Origin: Tessaracoccus sp. MC1679
GTDB taxonomy: Bacteria > Actinomycetota > Actinomycetes > Propionibacteriales > Propionibacteriaceae
DNA length: 64,000 nucleotides
Direction: 5' to 3'
NCBI RefSeq assembly: GCF_014164775.1
Contig: NZ_JACJGB010000004.1
Coordinates: 1-64,000, forward strand
The position numbers and the translations under genes were made by a program. Position 1 is the stretch's first letter; every line of letters starts with the position of its first letter. Positions 16,937-25,297 of this stretch are shown here, piece by piece. The notes beneath the pieces are model-generated. The model made no database searches, was not told where the DNA came from, and worked only from the letters and a program-made list of their open reading frames with translations.

Positions 16937-18904
16937 TCAGAACACGCGGCTGACGGTCGCCTCCCACGGCTCCATCACGGGGCGGCGGGGGCCCCCCATC
17001 ACCGGCACGATCGTCCCGCCCACATGCGGCCGCGGTCGCTGCTTGGCCGAGGTGTTGCATTCGATCAGGAACACCTCACCGGCCAGCTTGCGGTAGTAGG
17101 CGAAGTAGAACTTGTGGTGCGGGTGCACCCACTTCAACGCCCCGATGGTCAGGGCGCGGTGGTTCCGCCGCAGCCGGATGAGCGCCTTGTGCCACGAGAA
17201 CACCGAGTCGGGGTCCGCAACCTGCTCCTCGGCGGAGAACCCCGGCTCGGTGTCGGTGCCCATCAGCCACGCGGTGCCCTCGGTGAAGCCGCCGTCGGGA
17301 CTCCACCGGATCGGCACCCGGGAGTGGTCCCGCGACCCTGCCAGGATCTGTGCCCATGCCGTCTCGGGCGCCATCCCACCGTCGATGAGCGCCTGGTGGC
17401 GGTTGATCGACTCCACGTCGCGGAGCTCCTCGACGCCTGCGAACGACTGGTTGATGGCCGCCAACTCCTGCCCCTGGAACAGGAACGGGGTGCCGCGCAT
17501 GGTGAGCTGGATGGTCGCCAGCATCTTGCCGATCGCGCTGCGCACCGCCGGGTCCTTCTCCAGGCCCATGCCGAACTTGCTGAGCATCCTGGGATTGTCG
17601 TGGTTGTCCAGGAACACCGCGATCCAGTCGCTGGGTGCCAGGTGCGAGTCGTAGGCGCGGTAGAACCGTTTGAGGTAGTAGAGCTGGTACCTGTAGGAGT
17701 CCCACCGCACGTGGCCCGGGTTGTCGAGCACGTCGAAGTTGAAGATCAGATCCAGTTCCCCGCGACCGTATCCGCTCAACAGTCGCCCCAGCTCCATGCC
17801 GATGCCGGGGGTCTCTCCCACCATCACCCCGATCATGTCCGGGGGGAGTGGCTCGTCGAGGGTGCCGTCGGGCCGGCGTCGACGGGGGCTCGAGACGGGC
17901 TGCTCGCGGCGCGTGAACCCGTCGCGACGCAGGCCGCGCAGGAACTCGTGCAGCCGCGGGCCGTAAAAGTAGTGCTCCACACCGACGAACTCCAACAGCT
18001 TGCCGATGAATGGGTGCCCGTCCGGCAGACCGGGCTTCTTCGAGATGTAGTTGATGACGTCCAGCCGGAAGCCGTCGATGCCGCGCTGCATCCAGTACCG
18101 GACGATGTCGGCCACCTCGTCGCGCACGTCCTCGTTGTCCCAGTTGAGGTCCACCTGCCCGTCGGCGAAGAGGTGCAGCACCCACCGCTCAGCCTCCGGC
18201 ACCCACGACCAGGCGGAGCCCGAGAAGAAGGAGGTCCAGTTGTTGGGTGGGGTGTCCGGGTCCCCCTCCACCATGAAGTAGTAGCCGCCGTACCGGCCGG
18301 TGGGATCCGCCACCGCCTTCCGGAACCACTCGTGCTCCGCCGAGGTGTGGTTCACGACGAGGTCGAGGATGAGCCGCATGCCGCGTTCGTGACAGGCGGC
18401 GATCAGCTGGTCGACGTCCTCCAGGGTGCCCATCTCGTCGTTGATGTCGCGGTAGTCGCTGACGTCGTAGCCCATGTCCTCGTTGGGGGACTTGAAGATG
18501 GGGGAGAGCCAGACGCAGTCCACCCCCAGTTTCTGGAGGTAGTCCAGCTTCCCGATCACGCCCTGGATATCGCCCACGCCGTCGCCTGAGGCGTCAGCGA
18601 AGGAGCGCGGATAGACCTGGTAGAACACGGCCTCGCGCCACCAGGGCGTGGGGTGCGGGGCGCGGCCATCCAGGGGGCGGTCGCGTTCCGAGTTGACCAG
18701 GTCCAGGATCACGTCCAACATCCCAGGGCCGGTGAGGGGCTGCAGCAGCCGCTCGATCCACTTCAGCTGCATCCACTCCACGGTGTAGACGAGACGGCGG
18801 GGCAGCGCGGTCTGCAGCAGCAGCTTGTCGATGACGTCGCGTCCGACGGGATGCTTGTACAGCTGGCGGACGGTGTGGCTCTTAGTCAACAGCTTGTTCG
18901 GCAC
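16937..18904 (-). CDS. GH13 alpha-glucosidase (oligo-1,6-glucosidase-like)
   Basis: A 655-residue alpha-amylase superfamily enzyme. The TIM barrel begins near residue 90 (VFYQVYPRSF). The catalytic triad is complete: nucleophile Asp282 (GFRLDVINY), acid/base Glu364 (VGETPG) and Asp436 (LDNHDNPR). It probably releases glucose from isomaltose- or maltose-type oligosaccharides in the cytoplasm. An N-terminal stretch of about 88 residues precedes the barrel and is not part of the usual enzyme. The GTG at 18904 has GAGGAA upstream and overlaps the end of the sugar symporter gene by 23 nt, so uptake and hydrolysis are coupled. Confidence 0.92.
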   Translation of the reverse strand: MPNKLLTKSHTVRQLYKHPVGRDVIDKLLLQTALPRRLVYTVEWMQLKWIERLLQPLTGPGMLDVILDLVNSERDRPLDGRAPHPTPWWREAVFYQVYPRSFADASGDGVGDIQGVIGKLDYLQKLGVDCVWLSPIFKSPNEDMGYDVSDYRDINDEMGTLEDVDQLIAACHERGMRLILDLVVNHTSAEHEWFRKAVADPTGRYGGYYFMVEGDPDTPPNNWTSFFSGSAWSWVPEAERWVLHLFADGQVDLNWDNEDVRDEVADIVRYWMQRGIDGFRLDVINYISKKPGLPDGHPFIGKLLEFVGVEHYFYGPRLHEFLRGLRRDGFTRREQPVSSPRRRRPDGTLDEPLPPDMIGVMVGETPGIGMELGRLLSGYGRGELDLIFNFDVLDNPGHVRWDSYRYQLYYLKRFYRAYDSHLAPSDWIAVFLDNHDNPRMLSKFGMGLEKDPAVRSAIGKMLATIQLTMRGTPFLFQGQELAAINQSFAGVEELRDVESINRHQALIDGGMAPETAWAQILAGSRDHSRVPIRWSPDGGFTEGTAWLMGTDTEPGFSAEEQVADPDSVFSWHKALIRLRRNHRALTIGALKWVHPHHKFYFAYYRKLAGEVFLIECNTSAKQRPRPHVGGTIVPVMGGPRRPVMEPWEATVSRVF

Positions 18905-20246
18905 GTGCGTTCCTCTCGGCCAGGTCCTTGACGACGGTGGCGTAAAATTCCTCGTTCAGCTTGTACCGTGCGCGGAGCACAAGGTAGCTGACGAGGACGA
19001 GCGCCAGGGGGAGGCCCAGCATGGACATGCGCAGGATGCCGAGCCCTTCCTCGGTGACGTCATCTGGGGTTGTCGCCACGTCGATGCCGGACCAGATCAG
19101 CGTCACGCCCACCACGCCGCTGGCGATGGCGTTGCTGAGCTTGTAGATGAAGGGCTGCAGCGAGAAGGTGACGGACTCGTTGCGACGGCCCAGCTTCCAC
19201 TCGCCGTACTCGACCGAGTCCGCGATGAACATCACCATCAGCAGCTGGATGGCTCCTTGCCCCGCAAACAGCAGCACCCCCGCGACACCCACCACCAGGA
19301 GGGATCTGCCGGACACCAGGAACACGAGGTAGCCCGCGGCGCACAGCGCCGTGGCGAGCAGGTGGATCTGCGACCGAGTCAGCACCTTGGACGCCAGGGG
19401 GAACAGGGCAAGGGCCGCAATCTGGGAGATGCCCAGGATGGCGGCGAAGATCGCGTAGGCGCCCTCATCGAGGAAGTAGTACTTGAAGTAGTACAGCCCG
19501 AACGACGCGGTGGTGAGGTAGCCGGCCATGAACGCCACCATCGCCAACGTCACCCACAGGAGCTGGTCGTTGCGGGCGATCACGGAGAACAGCTCGCGCA
19601 GCGGCGTGGTCTCCCGGTGGCCCGCCACACGTTCTCGCGTGAATACCAGGGTCACGGACTGGAACAGCAACATGAGAACCACCAGCCCGGCCGCAAGCAC
19701 GAACCACGCCGTCCGGGCATCGCCGAAGACGCCCGTCAGCCACGCCGTGATCGGCACCAGCGCCACCACGATCGCGAAGAGGCCGATGTTGGCGCAGATG
19801 CGGGCCACCACCCCGATCTTCTCTCGCTCCTTCTGATCCTGCGTCAGAGACGGCAGCATCGACCAGTAGGAGATGTCGTTGATGGTGTAGGCCACCTCGT
19901 AGACGAGGTAGACCGCGGTGAATAGCACCACGTAGCCCCACCCGTCGACGCCCAGGTCCGCGAACATCAGCAGACTTGCCGCCCCCCACAGCACCGCACC
20001 CACGAGGATCCACGGCTTGAACTTCCCCCACCGGCTGCGTGTGTTGTCCACCACCACCCCCATGACGGGATCATTGACGGCGTCGAAGACGCGCATCGCC
20101 ACCAGGATGGCGGTGACGGCGGCGAGTTGCGCGCCAGAGACGTCCAGCACGTCGGTGAGGTAGAACATGAGGTACAGCGACACCAGCGCCGCAAGCATGT
20201 CGCGGCCGAGAGTGCCGAGCCCGAAACCCCAGCGTGTCGCGGTCAT
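18882..20246 (-). CDS. GPH-family sugar:cation symporter
   Basis: A 454-residue, 12-helix transporter of the glycoside-pentoside-hexuronide family (MelB/YicJ-like). Family marks are the N-terminal GFGLGTLGRDM and the DAVNDPVMG...NTRSRWGKFKPW segment between helices 2 and 3. It should import an alpha-glucoside together with Na+ or H+, which the downstream GH13 enzyme then splits. The start ATG at 20246 has a TAGGGT box 6 nt upstream and no ribosome binding site. Confidence 0.92.
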   Translation of the reverse strand: MTATRWGFGLGTLGRDMLAALVSLYLMFYLTDVLDVSGAQLAAVTAILVAMRVFDAVNDPVMGVVVDNTRSRWGKFKPWILVGAVLWGAASLLMFADLGVDGWGYVVLFTAVYLVYEVAYTINDISYWSMLPSLTQDQKEREKIGVVARICANIGLFAIVVALVPITAWLTGVFGDARTAWFVLAAGLVVLMLLFQSVTLVFTRERVAGHRETTPLRELFSVIARNDQLLWVTLAMVAFMAGYLTTASFGLYYFKYYFLDEGAYAIFAAILGISQIAALALFPLASKVLTRSQIHLLATALCAAGYLVFLVSGRSLLVVGVAGVLLFAGQGAIQLLMVMFIADSVEYGEWKLGRRNESVTFSLQPFIYKLSNAIASGVVGVTLIWSGIDVATTPDDVTEEGLGILRMSMLGLPLALVLVSYLVLRARYKLNEEFYATVVKDLAERNARAEQAVD

Positions 20247-20252
20247 GGGCCC

Positions 20253-20258
20253 ACCCTA
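20253..20258 (-). promoter_or_regulatory. Putative -10 box, leaderless GPH symporter
   Basis: TAGGGT on the minus strand, 6 nt before the ATG at 20246. It gives the sugar genes their own promoter within 25 nt of the preceding methylase gene. Confidence 0.5.
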
Positions 20259-20271
20259 GGGCCAACTCAGA

Positions 20272-21063
20272 TCACGAAGGGTGCGTCAGAGTCAGGATGC
20301 TCACTGCGAGGGTGGTCGACGCCGCGACGGTGACGCCGTGTCGGCCGTGGAACGCATTAGGGCCCATCGCGATGAGGTCCGCCACCTCCTCGGGCGCCAG
20401 GTGGAGTGGCTGGACGAGGGTGTCGAGAGCCTCCAGGCTCCAGCCGGGCAGCGAGGCCAGGACGGCGTCGGCCTTGTCGTCGGCCACCCCGAGCAGGCCG
20501 TACTCTGCGCGCACCTCGCCGAGGTGGGCGGGAGTCGGCACAGCCACGACGAGCCGGCCGCCGGGGGCGAGGACACGGGTGAACTCGGCCGGGTTGCGAG
20601 GGGCGAACACGCAGAGGAGGGTGTCGACCGCGCCGTCGCGGAGGGGGAGACCCGCCCAGGTGTCGGCCACGATCGACGACGCCCGGGGGTGCGCCTTGGC
20701 GGCGCGTCGGGCGGCCGCCGCGGAGACGTCGGTGGCCAGGCCCTCAGCGGAAGGGTTCGCGTCCAGCGCCCGGCTGAGGTAGTAGCCGGTCCCGGCGCCC
20801 ACCTCTGCGATGCGGGCTGCGCCCGAGACTTGGGCTGCCACCGCCTCCGCCAGCGGGGCGTAGTGGCCGGCGCCGAGAAACCGTGCTCGCGCCTCCAGCA
20901 TGGACGGGGTGTCGGCGTTGCGCGGCGCGGCGCGGCCCAGCAGGTTGACGTAGCCCTGGCGTGCAATGTCGAAGGAATGCCCGGCCTGGCAGCGGAGGGT
21001 CTGGTCGGTGCGAGCCAACGGGAGCGCGCAATGTGGGCAGCGCAGCCAGTCGAGACCGCTCAC
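20272..21063 (-). CDS. RlmA-type 23S rRNA (guanine-N1) methyltransferase
   Basis: A 263-residue SAM-dependent methylase. A zinc site at the N-terminus is formed by Cys9, Cys12, Cys25 and His29, and the SAM motif is AEVGAGTGYY. The segment with DTPSMLEARARFLGAGHY is characteristic of RlmA proteins, which methylate G745 (RlmAI) or G748 (RlmAII/TlrB, linked to tylosin resistance). Which position is modified here cannot be told. The GTG start overlaps the SURF1 stop (GTGA). Confidence 0.88.
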   Translation of the reverse strand: MSGLDWLRCPHCALPLARTDQTLRCQAGHSFDIARQGYVNLLGRAAPRNADTPSMLEARARFLGAGHYAPLAEAVAAQVSGAARIAEVGAGTGYYLSRALDANPSAEGLATDVSAAAARRAAKAHPRASSIVADTWAGLPLRDGAVDTLLCVFAPRNPAEFTRVLAPGGRLVVAVPTPAHLGEVRAEYGLLGVADDKADAVLASLPGWSLEALDTLVQPLHLAPEEVADLIAMGPNAFHGRHGVTVAASTTLAVSILTLTHPS

Positions 21064-21875
21064 TGAGGGGGCGTCTCCTGCCCCTGAGGGGCCGCTGTCG
21101 CGGGAGGCGCGTGCTGCGACTCGAGAGGTTGCGTCTCTGTCTGCTGCGGCGTCTGTCCGCGTGCCTCCCTGCGGTCGCGGAGGTCCGCCCGCACCAGCAC
21201 CACCATCCCGACCACCCCGATCAGCGTGAACGCGAACCACTGCAGCGCATAGCTCAGATGCGGTCCCTCATCCAGGTCCGGTTCACCCAGAGGCCGCAGG
21301 ACGTCCGTCTCGGGCGGAGTGGACTCGAGCAGGGCCACGTAGCCGTTGACCACGTCCCTCCCGAGCGCCGTGCCGAGTGCCTCAGAGCTGATCAGCCGGA
21401 TCTGGTTCTCGTGCGGGGTCATCGCACCCTCGTCGCCCCGGTCGTTGCGGCGCACGAAGCCGGTGACGGTGACCTCACCCTCGGGCGGGGCAGGCAGCGC
21501 CCCGTCCGGATACCCGGGCTGCCGCACCAGGAAGCCGCGGTTGATCAGCAGGGACTCGCCCTGGGTGGTGTCCAGCACCGCGACAGCCTCGCTGCCGTAG
21601 GCGCCGTCGAGCGAGCGGTAGCGCACCTGGAACTGCTCGCCCGTGTAGGTGCCGGTGGCCGTGACCCGGTACCACTGGTCCGCGTCGTCGATGGCGCCGG
21701 TCATCACTTCGTCGTAGGACACCACAGGTAGCGCACGATGGGCCTCGACGACGGCGTTGTTCTCGCGTCGCTCGTCGAGCCGCCGCAGCTGCCACTGTCC
21801 GAGCATGACGAACACGGTGGCCAGCACCGCGGCGAAGACGCCCATGGCGATCCACCGCTTGACCTGCCTGCTCAA
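21060..21875 (-). CDS. SURF1-like cytochrome oxidase assembly protein
   Basis: A 271-residue membrane protein with one helix near residues 8-26, an extracytoplasmic SURF1 domain (GQWQLRRLDERREN, INRGFL) and a second helix near 215-235, followed by a Gln/Pro/Thr-rich tail. SURF1 helps insert heme A into the oxidase, so it works with the ctaA product encoded at 4.1 kb. The gene overlaps its neighbours by 4 nt on both sides (ATGA and GTGA). Confidence 0.92.
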   Translation of the reverse strand: MSRQVKRWIAMGVFAAVLATVFVMLGQWQLRRLDERRENNAVVEAHRALPVVSYDEVMTGAIDDADQWYRVTATGTYTGEQFQVRYRSLDGAYGSEAVAVLDTTQGESLLINRGFLVRQPGYPDGALPAPPEGEVTVTGFVRRNDRGDEGAMTPHENQIRLISSEALGTALGRDVVNGYVALLESTPPETDVLRPLGEPDLDEGPHLSYALQWFAFTLIGVVGMVVLVRADLRDRREARGQTPQQTETQPLESQHAPPATAAPQGQETPPQ

Positions 21876-22192
21876 TGATCCTCCTCGACGGTGCCGGGCA
21901 CCACGTCCCCGCCCGTGATGGCGCCCCGGACCTCACCCCTGTCGTCGTCTGCCGCCACCACCGGAGGGGGGCGATGATCCGCGCTGTTGGCGAACAGCAC
22001 CGCGAAGGCAGGTAGGAGGGCGGCCGCGCCCAGCGCCACCACCTTCCACCAGCCCGGCACCACCAGAAACAACAGGAAGCAGGCGGTGCGCACCGCCATG
22101 GTGATGAGATAACGCCGCTGGCGTTCCTCCAGCTCAAGGGTGCGTCCGCGACCGGCGCTGGTGATCAGCGTCGAGTCGTCTCCCTTGGCCAT
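21872..22192 (-). CDS. DUF3099 small membrane protein
   Basis: About 106 residues with two hydrophobic helices (near 33-50 and 54-70), a basic N-terminus and an acidic C-terminal tail. It resembles the actinobacterial DUF3099 family of unknown function, often next to SURF1 and fabG. I chose ATG 22192 because TATGCT ends 7 nt upstream, the spacing used by other genes here; ATG 22204 is the alternative. Confidence 0.8.
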   Translation of the reverse strand: MAKGDDSTLITSAGRGRTLELEERQRRYLITMAVRTACFLLFLVVPGWWKVVALGAAALLPAFAVLFANSADHRPPPVVAADDDRGEVRGAITGGDVVPGTVEEDH

Positions 22193-22199
22193 GCCCGCC

Positions 22200-22205
22200 A
22201 GCATA
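22200..22205 (-). promoter_or_regulatory. Putative -10 box, leaderless DUF3099 gene
   Basis: TATGCT on the minus strand, 7 nt before the ATG at 22192. Confidence 0.5.
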
Positions 22206-22222
22206 GTCCGGGCCGCGGGAGA

Positions 22223-22239
22223 CCCCCTCGAAACGGGGG
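22223..22239. promoter_or_regulatory. Dyad between divergent DUF3099 and fabG promoters
   Basis: CCCCC-TCGAAAC-GGGGG. It lies midway between the two divergent -10 boxes (22200-22205 and 22248-22253), where a regulator of both could bind. It may equally be a chance GC-rich hairpin. Confidence 0.35.
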
Positions 22240-22247
22240 GCGTGCGG

Positions 22248-22253
22248 TAGGTT
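22248..22253 (+). promoter_or_regulatory. Putative -10 box, leaderless fabG
   Basis: TAGGTT ends 6 nt before the GTG at 22260; no ribosome binding site is present. Confidence 0.5.
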
Positions 22254-22259
22254 GCTCCC

Positions 22260-22973
22260 GTGGTTTCAGAATCTAGAGTGGTCCTCGTCACCGGCGGATC
22301 CAAGGGCATCGGGCGCGCGATGGCGGAGGCGTTCCGCGACGCCGGCTACCGCGTCGCCGCCACCTACCGCTCAGGCGGCGTACCGGAAGGCGTCCTCGGC
22401 GTCCCGTGCGACATCACGGATCAGGGACAGGTGGACCAGGCGTTCACCACCGTCGAGGCCGAACTCGGCCCGGTGGAGATCCTGGTGGCCAACGCAGGGG
22501 TGACCAAGGACACCTTGCTCATGCGCATGTCGGACGAGGATTGGCAGTCGGTCATCGACACCAACCTCACCGGCACCTTCCGTGTGGTGCGCCGCGCCAG
22601 CCGCCCCATGATGCGGTCCCGCTTCGGCCGGATCATCCTCATCTCGTCCGTGGTGGGCCTTCTCGGTTCGCCAGGGCAGATCAATTACTCCTCGTCGAAG
22701 GCGGCTCTCGTCGGGATGGCCCGCAGCCTGACCCGGGAGATCGGGTCCCGCAACGTGACCACCAACGTGATCGCGCCGGGGTTCATCGAGACCGACATGA
22801 CCGCCGTCCTGCCCGAGGGCGCCATCGCGGATTACACCAAGCGGATCCCTGCGGGTCGCCTCGGCAGCGTCGACGACGTGGCCCAGGCCGCTCTTTTCCT
22901 GGCCGGCGAGCACGCCGGCTACATCTCCGGCGCCGTCATCCCCGTTGACGGCGGCCTCGGCATGGGTCACTGA
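22260..22973 (+). CDS. fabG: 3-oxoacyl-ACP reductase FabG (MabA-type)
   Basis: A 237-residue short-chain dehydrogenase that reduces 3-oxoacyl-ACP with NADPH in fatty acid elongation. The cofactor motif is TGGSKGIG, and the catalytic residues are Ser130, Tyr143 and Lys147. The closing PVDGGLGMGH is typical of the actinobacterial FabG1/MabA type. It is followed after 14 nt by the enoyl reductase gene, as in the mycobacterial mabA-inhA pair. GTG start. Confidence 0.94.
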   Translation: MVSESRVVLVTGGSKGIGRAMAEAFRDAGYRVAATYRSGGVPEGVLGVPCDITDQGQVDQAFTTVEAELGPVEILVANAGVTKDTLLMRMSDEDWQSVIDTNLTGTFRVVRRASRPMMRSRFGRIILISSVVGLLGSPGQINYSSSKAALVGMARSLTREIGSRNVTTNVIAPGFIETDMTAVLPEGAIADYTKRIPAGRLGSVDDVAQAALFLAGEHAGYISGAVIPVDGGLGMGH

Positions 22974-22987
22974 GAAAGGACCTGACG

Positions 22988-23761
22988 ATGGGTCTCCTTG
23001 AAGGCAAGAACATCCTGGTCACCGGCGTGACCATGCGGACCTCGATCGCGTACGCGGTCGCAGAGATCGCGCAGCGCGAGGGCGCCACGATCGTGGTCTC
23101 GGCGGCCGGTCGCGCCATCGGCCCGGCCCAGCGGGCCATCTCCAAGCTGGACCCGGTGCCGCCGCTGATTGAGCTGGACGTCACGGCCCCCGAGCACCTC
23201 GCTGCGCTTCCGGGCGTGTTGGCCGAGCACTTCGACGGCGGCCTGGACGGCATCGTGCACTCGATCGCCTACGCCCACCCGGAGAAGGCCCTGGGGGGCG
23301 CGTTTCTCACCACGGACTGGGAGACGGTCGGAGCCGCCCTGCACATCTCCGCATACTCGCTGCAGTCGCTGACCATGGCCTGCAAGCCGCTGCTCAACCG
23401 CGGCGCCAGCGTGGTGGGCCTCACCTTCGACGCCCGGATCAGCTGGCCCACCTACGACTGGATGGGCGTGGCCAAGGCGGCGCTGGAGTCCACCTCGCGT
23501 TACCTGGCCCGGTACCTCGGCCCGGACGGCATCCGCTGCAACCTGGTGGCCGCAGGCCCCCTGGACACCGTGGCGAAGAAGGCCATCCCGGGAGCATCGT
23601 CCTTCAACGACACCTGGTCGACGCGCTCCCCCCTGCCCTGGGACACCTCGGACGCCGTCCCCTCCGCGAAGGCCGTCGTGGCGCTGCTGAGCGACTGGTT
23701 CCCCGCCACCACCGGCGAGATGATCCACGTCGACGGCGGGTTGCACTCCACCGGAGCCTGA
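22988..23761 (+). CDS. inhA: Enoyl-ACP reductase, InhA-type
   Basis: A 257-residue NADH-dependent enoyl-ACP reductase. It has the wide Tyr156-x6-Lys163 spacing of InhA/FabI, with TYDWMGVAKAALES close to the mycobacterial enzyme and Ser92 in HSIAY at the place of InhA Ser94. It completes each elongation cycle after FabG. AGAAAGGA lies upstream of the ATG. The operon order fabG-inhA is kept, but no ferrochelatase gene follows, unlike in mycobacteria. Confidence 0.94.
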   Translation: MGLLEGKNILVTGVTMRTSIAYAVAEIAQREGATIVVSAAGRAIGPAQRAISKLDPVPPLIELDVTAPEHLAALPGVLAEHFDGGLDGIVHSIAYAHPEKALGGAFLTTDWETVGAALHISAYSLQSLTMACKPLLNRGASVVGLTFDARISWPTYDWMGVAKAALESTSRYLARYLGPDGIRCNLVAAGPLDTVAKKAIPGASSFNDTWSTRSPLPWDTSDAVPSAKAVVALLSDWFPATTGEMIHVDGGLHSTGA

Positions 23762-23764
23762 GCA

Positions 23765-23792
23765 GTCGCGGGTCGCGGGTCGCGGGTGGCGG
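23765..23792. repeat. Tandem 7-bp repeat (four units)
   Basis: GTCGCGG three times and GTGGCGG once, starting 4 bp after the inhA stop codon. It directly precedes the 19-bp inverted repeat. Confidence 0.75.
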
Positions 23793-23804
23793 GTTGTGTC
23801 CGCA

Positions 23805-23907
23805 CTGGGTGGTGGGGGCCGGGCCGCCCATGATTCCGGCCGCGGCGCTACGCGCTGCCGGCCCGTCATCAACGCCCACCCAACCTGCCCCGGCCCCCAC
23901 CACCCAG
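23805..23907. repeat. Perfect 19-bp inverted repeat with 65-nt loop
   Basis: The arms at 23805-23823 and 23889-23907 are exact reverse complements (CTGGGTGGTGGGGGCCGGG). The loop holds a further GC-rich dyad near 23837-23864. There is no T-run, so it is not a standard terminator. It could be a long hairpin ending the fabG-inhA transcript, or a miniature mobile-element remnant. No flanking duplication was evident. Confidence 0.7.
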
Positions 23908-24007
23908 CGCGCTTCATCGTCCGCTTCTTCGCGCAGGCCCGACCAACCCGGCCAGGCCCGCACCCCCCACCACTCACGGCCAGGCTCTGGGCGCCGCCGG
24001 CGTCCGG

Positions 24008-24013
24008 TAGGTT
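24008..24013 (+). promoter_or_regulatory. Putative -10 box, leaderless ABC ATPase
   Basis: TAGGTT ends 7 nt before the ATG at 24021; no ribosome binding site is present. Confidence 0.5.
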
Positions 24014-24020
24014 GGGTGGC

Positions 24021-24806
24021 ATGGCAGCGGTGGCAGAACTAGCGGGCGTGACGATCAAGCGTGGCGGGGCCACCCTCCTCGACGATGTGAGCCTCGTGAT
24101 CGGCGAGGCGCAGCGCTGGGTGGTCATCGGCCCCAACGGCGCCGGGAAGACCACGCTGCTCCAGCTCCTGTCGGCCCAGCTGTACCCCAGCGACGGCATC
24201 GTCGGCATCCTCGGGGAGGTGGTGGGCACCGTCGACGTGTTCGAGCTTCGGCCCCGCATCGGGCTCACGTCCTCCGCGCTCGCGGACCGGATCCCCGCCG
24301 ACGAGCGGGTCAGCGACGTGGTGCTCTCGGCCGCCTACGCCATCGTCGGCCGGTGGCGCGAGGAGTACGACGAGTACGACGTGGCCCAGGCGGACCACCT
24401 GCTGTCGTCGATGCGCGTCGCCCACCTTCGTGAGCGCACGTTCGGCACCCTCAGCGAGGGCGAGCGCAAGCGGGTGCAGATCGCCCGGGCGCTGATGACG
24501 GACCCCGAGCTGCTGCTGTTGGACGAGCCCGCTGGCGGCCTGGATCTCGCCGGGCGGGAGGCGCTGGTGGACACCTTGTCCGCCCTCTGCGTGGACCCCG
24601 ACTCCCCGGCGACGGTGCTGGTCACCCACCACGTGGAGGAGATCCCGCAGGGTGTCACGCACTGCCTCCTGATGCGCGACGGGCGCATCGTGGCCGACGG
24701 GCCGATCAGCTCCACGCTCACCGACGAAAACCTCAGCCGCACCTTCGACATGCCGCTGCGCGTCACCCACGACGGCGGACGCTGGAGCGCGAGGAGCCGC
24801 ATGTGA
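24021..24806 (+). CDS. Lone ABC ATPase
   Basis: A 261-residue ABC ATPase with Walker A GPNGAGKTT, signature LSEGERKRV (Glu in place of the first Gly of LSGGE), Walker B LLLDEPAGGLD and the H-loop VTHHVEEIP. No permease gene is near. It overlaps the NfeD gene by 4 nt (GTGA), so its partner is more likely that membrane protein pair than a classical transporter. The open frame reaches back through the inverted repeat, but the ATG at 24021 begins the domain. Confidence 0.88.
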   Translation: MAAVAELAGVTIKRGGATLLDDVSLVIGEAQRWVVIGPNGAGKTTLLQLLSAQLYPSDGIVGILGEVVGTVDVFELRPRIGLTSSALADRIPADERVSDVVLSAAYAIVGRWREEYDEYDVAQADHLLSSMRVAHLRERTFGTLSEGERKRVQIARALMTDPELLLLDEPAGGLDLAGREALVDTLSALCVDPDSPATVLVTHHVEEIPQGVTHCLLMRDGRIVADGPISSTLTDENLSRTFDMPLRVTHDGGRWSARSRM

Positions 24807-25279
24807 ACGAGTGGCTGGAATGGATCCGGACCAACCTGTGGGCAGGCTGGGGCATTCTGGCCGCCCTCCTCGCCGCGGCCGAGCTCCTCACCATGGACCT
24901 CACCCTCCTCATGCTCGCCTCGGGGGCGGTGATGGGCGGCGTCACCGCGCTGATCTTTCCCGGTCTCGTCTGGCTGCAGGTCCTCGTCGCGCTCACCACC
25001 GCCGTCCTCACCCTGTTCGTGCTGCGCCCCACCCTCCTCGAACGCGTCCGGCGGGCCCCCGGCTACCGTTCCTCGCTGGACAAGCTGGTGGGGGCATCTG
25101 GACGCTCGCAGGGAGAGATCACCGGCAGCCGGGGCGAGGTGAAGGTCGAGGGTCAGATCTGGGAGGCGCGCTCCTTCGACCCGAACGTCGTGATCGGCCC
25201 CGACGAGGACGTCGAGGTGTTCGGCCTCGACGGCATCACACTCATCGTCTATCCCACCCATCGTCAGCTCGGCAGCTAA
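24803..25279 (+). CDS. NfeD-like membrane protein
   Basis: A 158-residue protein with two or three hydrophobic helices in the first ~75 residues and a C-terminal OB-fold-like NfeD domain (GEITGSRGEVKVEG, IGPDEDVEV). The short NfeD type pairs with SPFH/flotillin-like proteins, and here an SPFH gene follows 18 nt later. The same pair lies downstream of inhA in mycobacteria (Rv1487-Rv1488). The GTG start overlaps the ABC gene. Confidence 0.92.
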   Translation: MNEWLEWIRTNLWAGWGILAALLAAAELLTMDLTLLMLASGAVMGGVTALIFPGLVWLQVLVALTTAVLTLFVLRPTLLERVRRAPGYRSSLDKLVGASGRSQGEITGSRGEVKVEGQIWEARSFDPNVVIGPDEDVEVFGLDGITLIVYPTHRQLGS

Positions 25280-25297
25280 CCTCCTAGGAGAAAAACC

